Origin: JBPOJN01 sp052033505
Lineage (GTDB): Bacteria; UBA10199; JACPAL01; GCA-016699445
NCBI GenBank assembly: GCA_052033505.1
Contig: JBPOJN010000056.1
Span: 1-34,514, forward strand
Length of the DNA: 34,514 nt
Direction: 5' to 3'
The notes under the pieces: model-generated
The model's input: the letters and a program-made list of their open reading frames with translations, nothing else
The model's database searches: none
Told to the model about the DNA's origin: nothing
Position numbers and translations under genes: made by a program
In this document: positions 10,019 through 17,984 of the stretch, in pieces
Layout: each line of letters starts with the position of its first letter
Position numbering within the stretch: the first letter of the stretch is position 1

Positions 10019-11890
10019 GTGGCAGGCGTGACTCTACTCTCTCGTGTTTCCCAAAGAATTTTTGCCGCAAGCGCAGGAATGCTTCCCGTCGTAACGACGG
10101 CTGCCAAGGCCATCTTGCAACCGCTCAACGCGTTCATAAAAGAGAACGACATCGCGCTCGCGGATCGGCGTTCTTATCGTGAAAATCTTCTGGAGCGGAT
10201 TCCGGGTCTTGATCAGCACTCCTTGTCGCCTCTCTTAAAAACCTTGATTGCTTCTCCGATGGGGACGGACGGGCAGGGTTATCCGACGATGTCTTTCGTC
10301 AATTTCCAATACTTTGTTCAAAAAGTTCCTCATCTTTTTCAAAACGGGGTTTCCGTCCTGCAATGGTTGGATGCAGCCAAGAAAGGGCTGGACGATTTCG
10401 CCAAGGGCCCGGCGTTCCGCAAAAAAGACCGCCCTGCGATGGATTCTTTGGAGCTGGGTATTCAGGCTTTAAGGACGATGGTGCTGACCGCTGCGATCAC
10501 GGCGCCTTCGGATCTTTGGTTGATGCGTCAAGTCTTAGCGACGCATAAAAAAGAGGGGATCCTAGCCGACCTGAAACAAGGCGTCGTCGTCTCTGAGTAT
10601 GCGGCAGCAAAATCTTTCAATGAGAGGCAGTTAAGAGCGGATTTTGAGTTCCTGCATTCGCGTGGGTGCATCGAGCGCGAAGGCGATCGGTATTTCTCGC
10701 GACCGGGAATTTTAGACTCCGTCGAGACCCTGCCCGAAGAGTTTTGTTGCGACATGGCGGGGCGGTTATCCGATTATTTTCGAAATCCTCGGAGTAGAGA
10801 CCCTCTTGTCCATCGTTGGTTGCGGATTCCGGCGGCGGATCGTGTTTCTTCCGGATGGCACGCGGATCTGAGGGAGATGGAAATCGGATACCGGTTGTTG
10901 CCCTTAATCCTGGCGATGAAAGAGTCTGGATTTTTTAAGAACTTCGAGATCGGTCAAAAGATTCCGGGTTTGTTACCGCCAATGGTGGCGCTTTTGGAGG
11001 CGGCGGGCGTTTTGAAAAACGGCAGGATCACGGTTCTCGGAAAACGGGTCTTCGACAAAGGCCATGGCGCCTTCGGTATTATCGGAGCCTATCACGAGTA
11101 TTTGAATCAGCATGCGAAACTTCTTCGGAGCGCCGGAGAAAAACCTAAAGTTCAGAGAGCGAAGAACATCCTTGGGAGCCGGGATGCGAATCGTCCCGCT
11201 TTTCAGGAGATTGCGAAATCCCTCAAGGCGTTTTTTGAGGGTCGCGGCGGTCGCCCCCGCGTCCTCATCGAGCATGCCGCCGGTTTGGGCATCGGTCTTC
11301 AGGAATGCCGCAAAGTTTTCGGCGACGAAGGAATTCGCTACGTTACGGCCGATCTGGAGGAGGAGTCCTTGAAGGGAGCGCGGCGCGAACGCGACAAAGG
11401 CCGTTTGGCGGCGGATACCGTATTTGTAGAATCCAATATCGGCGAGCCTGAAAAGTTTATCGCATCCCTCAAGGCAAAAAGCATCGATCCTCGAGGCGCC
11501 GTTATGATCGTTGGGAACGGCTTCCACGAAGCCCGTGGAGTTTCGGACGAAGGGATGACGGAAATTTTCAGGACTCTTCAGGAAGCGGGAATTATTTTGG
11601 TTTTTGTCGAGGAAACGGGACTTTCGACCGAGCAATTGAGAAAGACCGCTTGGAATACATACAATCCCGGCTTTCGCTGGGTGCATGAGACTTCCGGTCA
11701 GTTATTGAGACCCGCCGTCGATGGTCCCGCGAGTCAACGGTTAAGCTGGTTGTCGTGTGTTCTAAAGGCGAATTATGCAGTCTTGGACGAGTATAGCCGC
11801 AGGACGCGCCGCATCATGCCTTGCGATTTGCCGCCCCCCGTCAATCCGTGGATCAGTGTGACGCTTTTTTGCGTGCCGGAACCGGCATAA
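10019..11890 (+). CDS. Large protein with C-terminal SAM-dependent methyltransferase-like domain
   Basis: 623 residues from a GTG at 10019; GTG 10028 and ATG 10079 (with an upstream AGGA) are alternatives and no start has a strong ribosome site. The C-terminal third looks like a class I SAM methyltransferase: RVLIEHAAGLGIGLQEC (about residues 414-430, glycine loop), RYVTADLEEES with acidic residues at the end of strand 2 (about 440-450), then GAVMIVGNGFHEARG (about 495-509) and VFVEETGLS. The middle region, SEYAAAKSFNERQLRADFEF followed by LHSRGCIEREGDRYFSR, resembles a winged-helix domain as found in O-methyltransferases. The N-terminal 180 residues are unassigned. I recall similar uncharacterised bacterial methyltransferases, but the substrate is unknown. 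It lies downstream of the two kinase-like genes on the same strand, with its own possible promoter. Confidence 0.8.
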   Translation: MAGVTLLSRVSQRIFAASAGMLPVVTTAAKAILQPLNAFIKENDIALADRRSYRENLLERIPGLDQHSLSPLLKTLIASPMGTDGQGYPTMSFVNFQYFVQKVPHLFQNGVSVLQWLDAAKKGLDDFAKGPAFRKKDRPAMDSLELGIQALRTMVLTAAITAPSDLWLMRQVLATHKKEGILADLKQGVVVSEYAAAKSFNERQLRADFEFLHSRGCIEREGDRYFSRPGILDSVETLPEEFCCDMAGRLSDYFRNPRSRDPLVHRWLRIPAADRVSSGWHADLREMEIGYRLLPLILAMKESGFFKNFEIGQKIPGLLPPMVALLEAAGVLKNGRITVLGKRVFDKGHGAFGIIGAYHEYLNQHAKLLRSAGEKPKVQRAKNILGSRDANRPAFQEIAKSLKAFFEGRGGRPRVLIEHAAGLGIGLQECRKVFGDEGIRYVTADLEEESLKGARRERDKGRLAADTVFVESNIGEPEKFIASLKAKSIDPRGAVMIVGNGFHEARGVSDEGMTEIFRTLQEAGIILVFVEETGLSTEQLRKTAWNTYNPGFRWVHETSGQLLRPAVDGPASQRLSWLSCVLKANYAVLDEYSRRTRRIMPCDLPPPVNPWISVTLFCVPEPA

Positions 11891-11934
11891 GCGTTCCCAA
11901 AAACGGGGACCGTGTGTTACGATTTTCTTAATCC

Positions 11935-12756
11935 ATGAAATCCCCGAAATCACGCTTGCTCCTCCTGTTTCTCTGCGGGATGTCTTTTTTTGCGGTTTCG
12001 CCGATTCTTCACGCCGCTCCCTGGGATTTGAAAAAAACGGTTCCCCTGAAATTTGACGCCTTCCATCCGCAAGGCTTGGTCAAAATCGGTGACCGGTTTT
12101 TTCTCTCCGCGGTGGAAGTCGAGAACCGCAAACAAGGCAAAGGCGTCGGTCACCTCTTCGAATTCAACGGCGCCGGCGAAAAAGTGAACGACATGATCCT
12201 GGGCGAAGGGGCCATGTACCATCCCGGCGGGATGGATTACGACGGTTCCTCGATCTGGGTGCCGGTTTCCGAATATCGCGATAAGGCGACGTCCATCATC
12301 TATAAGGTCGATCCGAACACGTGGCAGGCGAAAGAAGCCTTCCGCGTCCAGGATCACATCGGGGCGGTGGTCTTCAATCGCGAATCGCAGACCGTCGTCG
12401 GCATGAATTGGGGCGCGAAGGCATTCTACGAATGGCATCCCGACGGCAAACAGATCCGCAAGGTCATTAACGAATACCACACGGTTGCTTTCCAGGACTG
12501 CAAGTACCTCTCAGGTCCGTCCATGATCTGCGCGGGCATTAATCAAAATGCCGTGGGCAAACTGGTCTTGGTCGACTTAATCGATTTCGACGTGCAGCAG
12601 GTTTTCTCTCGCGTGCCGCGTACGATGCGCAAAATCCTGATGACCCGGAACCCGATGACGCTCGACAATGAAGGCGGTTCTTACCGGTTCTATTTCTTGC
12701 CCGAAGATCATTTCGGCACGATGCACGTCTATGAGAATGTCTTCGATATTTTCTAG
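11935..12756 (+). CDS. Secreted DUF6454 family protein
   Basis: 273 residues with a signal peptide (LLLLFLCGMSFFAVSPILHA, cleavage probably before APWDLK). The body carries the sequence style of DUF6454: FHPQGLVKIGDRFFLSAVEV (about 42-61), GEGAMYHPGGMDYDGSSIWV (about 91-110), PVSEYRDKATSIIYKVDP and NWGAKAFYEWHPDGK. The repeated short strand patterns suggest a beta-propeller. The family has no assigned biochemical role; the protein should be periplasmic or secreted. Its TAG stop overlaps by four bases (CTAG) the TAG stop of the opposing hotdog gene, leaving no room for a terminator between them. Confidence 0.87.
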   Translation: MKSPKSRLLLLFLCGMSFFAVSPILHAAPWDLKKTVPLKFDAFHPQGLVKIGDRFFLSAVEVENRKQGKGVGHLFEFNGAGEKVNDMILGEGAMYHPGGMDYDGSSIWVPVSEYRDKATSIIYKVDPNTWQAKEAFRVQDHIGAVVFNRESQTVVGMNWGAKAFYEWHPDGKQIRKVINEYHTVAFQDCKYLSGPSMICAGINQNAVGKLVLVDLIDFDVQQVFSRVPRTMRKILMTRNPMTLDNEGGSYRFYFLPEDHFGTMHVYENVFDIF

Positions 12757-13244
12757 CTTCGTAATTTCATCGAAATTTCGAGAACGAATTTTGCGACGGG
12801 TTCGGGGGAGATTTTCGGGCATACGGCCGTGATCGTGATGGGCTGGTTCGTGCGGATTTTCTTCGAGATCGTGGTCTTCAGCTGACGCGCGATCTTAGGT
12901 CCATCTTCGCAAATAAAATGAACGTCGGAGGTCGGACGTTTCAGGAAATCGGCCTTGAAGGACTTGAAGACAATGTCGACTTTTTGTTTTGTCTTCCAAA
13001 TGTGGTGCAGGGCCATCAACCCACCCGCGCCGTCCGCTCCGATCGCGAGCGTGCCGAAATACATCGACTTGAGGTGATTACGCGTCAGGCGGTTCAAGGG
13101 GATCTTCACCTCGCAGCGGTCATCGGTCAAATCCATCACGGAAGGGGCGACCATAAAAAGCAAAGGGACCTTAGTGAATCCGAAAGCCCTTAAGGCCAAG
13201 GTCGCTTTTAAGTTTTCCATCTTGGAAGATTTTTTTTGAGTCAT
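12753..13244 (-). CDS. DUF4442 hotdog-fold (thioesterase-like) protein
   Basis: 163 residues from the ATG at 13244, which lies four bases after the stop of the upstream oxidoreductase gene; the frame is also open to an ATG at 13271 inside that gene, and an internal Met is at about 13217. The sequence resembles DUF4442 / YiiD C-terminal hotdog proteins: an N-terminal helix, then DDRCEVKIPLNRLTRNHLKS and MYFGTLAIGADGAGGLMALH, the region of the hotdog helix. Relatives are putative acyl-CoA thioesterases, but no catalytic assignment is secure here. No signal peptide is seen; it is predicted cytoplasmic. It is probably co-transcribed with the DHCR24-like FAD oxidoreductase, which hints at a lipid substrate. 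Its stop overlaps the stop of the DUF6454 gene on the other strand. Confidence 0.83.
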   Translation of the reverse strand: MTQKKSSKMENLKATLALRAFGFTKVPLLFMVAPSVMDLTDDRCEVKIPLNRLTRNHLKSMYFGTLAIGADGAGGLMALHHIWKTKQKVDIVFKSFKADFLKRPTSDVHFICEDGPKIARQLKTTISKKIRTNQPITITAVCPKISPEPVAKFVLEISMKLRS

Positions 13245-13248
13245 AGAG

Positions 13249-14583
13249 TCATCCGAAATTAAATTTGCCATAAAGATCGCGGAAAAGATTTCTAGGATCC
13301 GTTTTTTGCTTCACGGCTTGGTAGTTCTCGCGGTTGTAGATCGTCCAAAATTTTTCCCGATCGTAGAAGTTATGCGAGATCAGAGTCTTGATCCCATGGC
13401 ACTCGTGGGTCAAGTCTTCGATGATCTTGTAATAATTTTTATTCAAGTCACGATTGTTCAATCCATAGATGGCGACGTCGATGAAGAGGTCGTCGTTGAT
13501 TTTCTTTTCATAATCCTCATTCAACCAAGGGTATCTCTGCACGCGGCGATAGGGTACAATCCAAAGAGGAAAGTAGCCGATTTTTTCGCGGAATAATTCA
13601 TAAAAACGGCTCAGCTCGCGCGACGGAATGAAGACGTCCACGACGACGTTCGGGCGTTTGTCGAGTTTGAGCAGCGGCGCCAGGCGTTTGGACCACGTGA
13701 GGAGATTCGTCGAACCCAAAATGAATTTCCCTGCCAGAAAACGCAGAACCTTGTTTTCGAGACCGGGAATCGTCCGCGACAGCCAGTGGCATTCGGTGTC
13801 ATAACGGAAAAAATAATCGAACGTCGTGAAGTAATCCGTCTTTTTTCTGGCCGTATTTTTGTAAAAAATATTCAGCCACGTGTAGTCGATGGTTTTTTCC
13901 CCTTGTGGAGGCGTATCGACGAACGTGCCGGCACACAGGACATTCTTGTCCGGCGCGTGCAGGATTCCGTCGATAAAATGAATATCTGAGCGCGCCATGA
14001 AATCTTGAACACCTTTTTGAAATTCGGCGAAGGACGGGTAGGTGACGTAATCCAAGCGTACGTAAGGTTTCGCGGGGATCAATTCGAATGTGATTTTCGA
14101 AATGATACCTAGGGTGCCGTAAGACCCATGGATCATATGAAAGACGTCCGCGTTCTGTGTCTTCGAACATGTCAGCACTTCGCCGTGGGCCGTAATGACT
14201 TCGTACTCCAGGCAACTGTCGTGAAACCCACCGTACTTGTACGACATCGACTCGACCGAGCAGCCGGAGACCGCACCTCCGACCGTGATAGTTTTGAGTT
14301 CCGGGACGAGCTTCGGGACCAAATTATATTTCAATGTCTCTTGAACGAGATCGCAGAACGTCACACCCGGTTCCGCGATGCAGATTTTTTTCTGAGGATC
14401 AATCGAGAGAATTTGTTTCAGGTCGCGGACGTTCACCTTTTTGTCTTTGTGGCGCGGGTCGTTGGGATTCGGCACGAAATGCGAGACGCTTTCTTTTTGT
14501 AAAGACATGGGGCCGTCTGCGGCTGAGCGCGCGCGGAGTTGAGAGACGATGCGGGCTATTTTTTCTTCATGAGCCGTGGACAT
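13249..14583 (-). CDS. FAD-binding (PCMH/VAO-type) oxidoreductase, DHCR24-like
   Basis: 444 residues. The N-terminal half has the vanillyl-alcohol-oxidase type FAD-binding pattern: KVNVRDLKQILSIDPQKKIC (about residues 49-68), IAEPGVTFCDLVQETL, VPELKTITVGGAVSGCSVES (about 93-112), SYKYGGFHDSCLEYEVITAHGEV, and SYGTLGIISKITFELIPAKPYV. The phrase order matches delta24-sterol reductase (DHCR24/DWARF1) proteins, which reduce a sterol side-chain double bond with FAD. Whether this bacterium makes such a lipid is unknown, so an FAD oxidoreductase acting on an isoprenoid or other lipid is the cautious call. No signal peptide or obvious transmembrane segment is seen. The DUF4442 protein gene follows at once. 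Confidence 0.88.
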   Translation of the reverse strand: MSTAHEEKIARIVSQLRARSAADGPMSLQKESVSHFVPNPNDPRHKDKKVNVRDLKQILSIDPQKKICIAEPGVTFCDLVQETLKYNLVPKLVPELKTITVGGAVSGCSVESMSYKYGGFHDSCLEYEVITAHGEVLTCSKTQNADVFHMIHGSYGTLGIISKITFELIPAKPYVRLDYVTYPSFAEFQKGVQDFMARSDIHFIDGILHAPDKNVLCAGTFVDTPPQGEKTIDYTWLNIFYKNTARKKTDYFTTFDYFFRYDTECHWLSRTIPGLENKVLRFLAGKFILGSTNLLTWSKRLAPLLKLDKRPNVVVDVFIPSRELSRFYELFREKIGYFPLWIVPYRRVQRYPWLNEDYEKKINDDLFIDVAIYGLNNRDLNKNYYKIIEDLTHECHGIKTLISHNFYDREKFWTIYNRENYQAVKQKTDPRNLFRDLYGKFNFG

Positions 14584-14628
14584 AGGGAGAAGTTTTTGCT
14601 CATGACTTCCGTCCCATGGGCAAGAAGA

Positions 14629-14658
14629 TTGTTTTCTTAATCTTCCTCCTTATATAAG
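14629..14658 (+). promoter_or_regulatory. Possible sigma70-type promoter for the prohibitin-CoA hydrolase pair
   Basis: TTGTTT at 14629-14634 and TATAAG at 14653-14658 (18-base spacing; TATATA at 14651 gives 16). Transcription would start about 14665 and leave a leader of about 45 bases. The -35 overlaps the loop of a 7-bp hairpin, GAAGATT (14624-14630) / AATCTTC (14639-14645), which might be an operator. Confidence 0.4.
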
Positions 14659-14696
14659 AAAGAAGCACTTCTCGTGAGCCGGTCATCAATGCCTTT

Positions 14697-14702
14697 AAGG
14701 AG
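14697..14702 (+). promoter_or_regulatory. Consensus Shine-Dalgarno AAGGAG
   Basis: AAGGAG with a six-base spacer before the ATG at 14709, which fixes the start of the prohibitin-like gene. Confidence 0.8.
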
Positions 14703-14708
14703 ATCTCT

Positions 14709-15533
14709 ATGGCGGAAGCCCTAAGTCCTAACAGTGCTGCAAGTCTGGTGAAGTGGGTTGGTGTCTTCGTGGTGGCGCTGATCCTGATCGTTTGGCTCAA
14801 TCCCTTCGTGACCGTCGGACCCGGCGAGCGCGGCGTGGTTACCAGGCTTGGGGCGGTGCAGGAAAGAATTTTGGGCGAAGGCCTTCATTTCCGCATTCCG
14901 GTCGTCGAAAAAGTTATAACGATCGACGTGAAGACGCACAAAATCGAAGTCGTGGCGCCATCTTATTCGAAAGACATGCAGAACGTCGGCACGAAGATCG
15001 CGCTCAATTATCATTTGGATCCGCTCAACGTGCACCGGTTGATCCAAAAAATCGGCGTCGATTACGAATCGCGTATCATTTCTCCAGCGATCCAAGAGTC
15101 GGTCAAGGCCGCGACGGCGAAGTTTACCGCGGCGGAATTGGTCTCGGAGCGTCCAAAGGTCAAAGAAGAAATCAAATTATCCCTGATTGCGCGTCTGCAT
15201 CCCAGCTTCATCGAGGTGGACGATTTTTCCATCGTGGATTTCGAATTTGCCGAGAGTTTCGAGCGCGCGATCGACGAGAAGCAGATCGCCGAACAGAATG
15301 CCCTGAAGGCGCAGAACGACTTGAGGCGCATCGAGATCGAAGCCGCTCAGCGCATCGCGCAGGCCAAGGCCGAAGCGGAGGCTATTCGTATCCAGACCGA
15401 AGCCCTTCAGCAAAACCAAAATCTCGTGCGTCTCGAAGCAGTTAAAAAGTGGGACGGCCGGCTCCCCCAAGTCATGATGGGAAACACGACTCCGTTTGTA
15501 GATGTCGGTAAGATCATCGACAATGCCCGATAA
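14709..15533 (+). CDS. Prohibitin-family (SPFH/band 7) membrane protein
   Basis: 274 residues with a strong ribosome site. There is one N-terminal transmembrane segment (VGVFVVALILIVWLNPFVTV, about residues 17-36), followed by the SPFH/PHB domain: GPGERGVVTRLGAVQERILG (about 38-57), GLHFRIPVVEKVITIDVKTH (about 59-78) and YHLDPLNVHRLIQKIG. A charged coiled coil follows (about 185-245: KAQNDLRRIEIEAAQRIAQA and AKAEAEAIRIQTEAL). Known relatives assemble into large membrane rings and modulate FtsH-type proteases or membrane microdomains; here the protein is probably anchored in the inner membrane with the coiled coil outside the bilayer. The last codons overlap the start of the CoA hydrolase gene, so the two are coupled, an unusual pair. 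Confidence 0.93.
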   Translation: MAEALSPNSAASLVKWVGVFVVALILIVWLNPFVTVGPGERGVVTRLGAVQERILGEGLHFRIPVVEKVITIDVKTHKIEVVAPSYSKDMQNVGTKIALNYHLDPLNVHRLIQKIGVDYESRIISPAIQESVKAATAKFTAAELVSERPKVKEEIKLSLIARLHPSFIEVDDFSIVDFEFAESFERAIDEKQIAEQNALKAQNDLRRIEIEAAQRIAQAKAEAEAIRIQTEALQQNQNLVRLEAVKKWDGRLPQVMMGNTTPFVDVGKIIDNAR

Positions 15534-16863
15534 AAAATCCGTCAAAAAAAATCTCCGGGAAGTCCTGGCGCTCTTCGAGAAAAAGGATCGCTTGGCCGTG
15601 CCCCTGGCGACGGGACAGCCCATGGGGCTCTTGTCGGGTTTAAGCGAACGCAACGATTGGGAGAGGCTGGAAATTTTTACCGGCCTCTTGGGATTTCCCT
15701 ATCCCATCCTGACCGCTCCGAACGTCTTCGTGACCAGCGGTTATTACGGTCCCATCGAGAGATTCTTAAATTCCCAAGGCGCCAAAGTAGACTATTTACC
15801 CGCGGATTTTACGGGTTTCGAAATCATCGAGAGACGGAAACCCTCGCGCATCGTCGCAACGACCATGTCGGAGCCGGACGCCGAAGGCTTTCTGACGTTC
15901 GGCACGCATGGAGCCGCGGTAGATCGTCCGTTTCGCGAGGCTTGTAAAGACCCGGACCGTATCGCGATCGCGGAGGTGAATCCGCAAATGCCCGTCGTGT
16001 ACGGCTCGCATCATCATGGCGACAATAAGATCTCAGTTGACGACGTCGACGTGATCTTCGAATCCGATCAGGCGCAGATCGAAGTGCCGTCTCCGGAAGC
16101 CACCGAAGTCGAAAAAAGAATCGCCGAAAACGTGGTGGGCTTGATCCGCGACGGGGACACGCTCCAATTCGGCATCGGTGCGATCCCCGATCAGGTCGCG
16201 GCGCGGCTGGCCGTCGAAAAAGCGGGAGATTTCGGCATCCATTCAGAATTGATCGCGGACGGGTTTTTGAAATTACAGGAAGCCGGAAAGATTTCGAATC
16301 GTCGCAAAGGCGTCTTCGACGGCCAAAGCGTATTCACTTTCGCTCTCGGCACCCAGGCGCTCTATGATTTCTTGGACGAACGAAAAGGCCGGAACAACCG
16401 TCAGGCCGCGTGTTTTCCCGTGTCCATGGTCAACGATCCGCACGTGATCGCGAAGAACCGCGCGATGGTGAGCATTAATTCCGGATTCATGGTCGACTTC
16501 GCGGGGCAAGTCGCTTCGGAAGCGATCGGACTGAAGCAATACAGCGGCGTCGGCGGGCAGCTTTCATTCGTGCAGGGCGCGTACGCCTCCGAAGGTGGGC
16601 GCAGCATCCTTTGTATCAAGTCGACGGTGACTATCGACGGAAAAACGACTTCGAATATCGTCCCGACGCTCCCGATCGGCAGTCTCGTCAGTACGCCGCG
16701 GCATTATGTGCAATTCATCGTGACGGAGTACGGCGTCGCGGATCTTTATGGCGTGCCCGACGAATTACGAGCCGAACGGCTCATTGTAGTTGCCCATCCA
16801 GATTTTCGCGCAGAGTTGGAAGCTAAAAAAGACGAGATGAACAGCCTCTATTATAAAAGATAA
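15523..16863 (+). CDS. Acetyl-CoA hydrolase / 4-hydroxybutyrate-type CoA-transferase family protein
   Basis: 446 residues from the ATG at 15523, overlapping the prohibitin gene by 11 bases; an in-frame ATG at 15502 would add seven residues. The family transfers CoA between acyl-CoA and a carboxylate (often acetate) or hydrolyses acyl-CoA in the cytoplasm. Seen: LQFGIGAIPDQVAARL (about residues 209-224), FGIHSELIADG with the probable catalytic Glu at about 242 (equivalent to the Glu of butyryl-CoA:acetate CoA-transferase), the oxyanion/glycine segment YSGVGGQLSFVQGA (about 340-353), and the C-terminal VTEYGVADLYG (about 405-415). The exact acyl donor is not readable. A GC-rich hairpin begins 14 bases after the stop and may end the transcript. 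Confidence 0.93.
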   Translation: MPDKKSVKKNLREVLALFEKKDRLAVPLATGQPMGLLSGLSERNDWERLEIFTGLLGFPYPILTAPNVFVTSGYYGPIERFLNSQGAKVDYLPADFTGFEIIERRKPSRIVATTMSEPDAEGFLTFGTHGAAVDRPFREACKDPDRIAIAEVNPQMPVVYGSHHHGDNKISVDDVDVIFESDQAQIEVPSPEATEVEKRIAENVVGLIRDGDTLQFGIGAIPDQVAARLAVEKAGDFGIHSELIADGFLKLQEAGKISNRRKGVFDGQSVFTFALGTQALYDFLDERKGRNNRQAACFPVSMVNDPHVIAKNRAMVSINSGFMVDFAGQVASEAIGLKQYSGVGGQLSFVQGAYASEGGRSILCIKSTVTIDGKTTSNIVPTLPIGSLVSTPRHYVQFIVTEYGVADLYGVPDELRAERLIVVAHPDFRAELEAKKDEMNSLYYKR

Positions 16864-16876
16864 TAATGGCATTCCC

Positions 16877-16971
16877 TCCCCTTAGAGTAAGGGGATGCTA
16901 GGTGGGGTTACGGTCTCTGTGGTTCTGTCATAGAATAACGCCCCCTAACCCCCTCTTGCATCAAGAGGGGG
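16877..16971. repeat. Inverted pair of GC-rich hairpin elements between convergent genes
   Basis: The first element (plus strand, 16877-16910) is the 8-bp hairpin TCCCCTTA/TAAGGGGA with loop GAG, followed by TAGGTGGGGTTA. The second (minus strand, 16971-16936) is the 10-bp hairpin CCCCCTCTTG/CAAGAGGGGG with loop ATG, followed by TTAGGGGGCGTTA. They are related copies in opposite orientation separated by 25 bases, as in small dispersed palindromic (REP-like) repeats. The second copy covers the last six sense codons and stop of the dihydrouridine synthase gene. They could also act as a two-way transcription stop, although no T-run follows either stem. Confidence 0.7.
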
Positions 16972-17943
16972 GAGCAAATATTCTCCCAACACTTTTTCTA
17001 AGTCTTCGCAATTTTCCGCATCCAAAGCCCGCGAGCGAGCACGGGCCGCGTCCGGAAAACCCTTCAAATAACCGACCATGTGTTTCTTGACCGCCTTGAA
17101 TTCCCTCGGTCCTCGGATCGCTACGAAGTAACGCGCATGTTCGATCGCGACGGCGATGCGTTCTTGTTTGCTGGTTTCTTTAAGCTCCGGACGGTTTTGA
17201 AAGACCCAAGGGTTCCCAATGCCCGCGCGACCAATTAATACGCCGTCGACGCCGCTCTCTTCAATGCGGCGCAAGGCCTCTTCCCGTGAAGAGACGTCGC
17301 CATTCCCTAAAATAATCGTCCCGCTTCCACGTGCCACCGCGGTGCCCCGCGCGATCGCGTCCCAATGAGCCGCGCCCCGGTACATTTGTTTCAACGTCCG
17401 CCCGTGGATCGAAATCGCGGAAGGGCGTTCGGAGAGTAGGGTCGTGACCCAAGATTCGATCACGATCTCGTCGAATCCGAGGCGGGTTTTGACGGAATAG
17501 GGGAGAAGTTTGCGTTCTTTCGGCGTAGCGATACCGCAGCGGCGTAGATTCATGCCGGCTACGACGGAGCGCACGTTTTCGGAGATCTTCAAATCTTCAA
17601 GCGTTTGTCCTTTGGCCCAGTCTTCGAGCCCGGCGCGCGTGCCGCGGATGATGTCGAGCGCGAGCTCGGGAACGCGGATCAAGGCCGCCCCGCAATTTTT
17701 TTGCGTCACTTGTTTGGCGGGACAGCCCATATTGATGTCGAGCCCGTCGAAACCCATCTCCGCCACGACGTGCGCGGCCTTGTAAAAATCGTCCGGATGA
17801 TTTCCAAAGACCTGTGCCACGATCGGCCGCTCGATCTCGGAATATTCGAAATCCCTCAAGACTTTTTCCGGCGCGTAAAACATCCCCACGGTGGTCGTGA
17901 ACTCGGTAAACATCACATCCGGCCGCCCGTACTTCGCCGTCAT
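16945..17943 (-). CDS. tRNA-dihydrouridine synthase family protein, N-terminally truncated
   Basis: 332 residues in an FMN-dependent TIM-barrel protein of the Dus family, which reduces specific uridines in tRNA to dihydrouridine with NADPH. Seen: GRPDVMFTEFTT (residues 6-17), ERPIVAQVFGNHP, DGLDINMGCPAKQVTQKNCG (67-86, catalytic Cys at 74), SIHGRTLKQMYRG (FMN/RNA-binding block), and GNGDV and GVDGVLIGRAGIGNPWVF near the phosphate site. The usual first strand with LAPM-x-x-VTD-x-x-FR, which contacts FMN, is absent: the ATG at 17943 is where residue 20-25 would be, and an in-frame TGA lies nine bases upstream. The C-terminal residues LDARGG are encoded by a GC-rich repeat. The gene may be decayed, frameshifted in the assembly, or start at a non-standard site. 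It converges on the CoA hydrolase gene. Confidence 0.83.
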   Translation of the reverse strand: MTAKYGRPDVMFTEFTTTVGMFYAPEKVLRDFEYSEIERPIVAQVFGNHPDDFYKAAHVVAEMGFDGLDINMGCPAKQVTQKNCGAALIRVPELALDIIRGTRAGLEDWAKGQTLEDLKISENVRSVVAGMNLRRCGIATPKERKLLPYSVKTRLGFDEIVIESWVTTLLSERPSAISIHGRTLKQMYRGAAHWDAIARGTAVARGSGTIILGNGDVSSREEALRRIEESGVDGVLIGRAGIGNPWVFQNRPELKETSKQERIAVAIEHARYFVAIRGPREFKAVKKHMVGYLKGFPDAARARSRALDAENCEDLEKVLGEYLLPPLDARGG

Positions 17944-17960
17944 CGCGCGTCAGGCGAAGT

Positions 17961-17984
17961 CCGTCTCGCATCAATCGGAGAGAG
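17961..17984 (-). repeat. Possible degraded third copy of the hairpin repeat at the 5' edge of the Dus gene
   Basis: On the minus strand this reads CTCTCTCCGATTGATGCG then AGACGG, matching about 18 of 24 bases of the copy at the gene's 3' end, in the same orientation. The stem is no longer perfect. It lies exactly where the missing N-terminal coding part of the Dus gene should be. Confidence 0.35.

Noticed and set aside
10973..11686. 237-codon minus-strand frame in the methyltransferase-like gene
   Set aside because: Antisense to a protein with a readable methyltransferase core.
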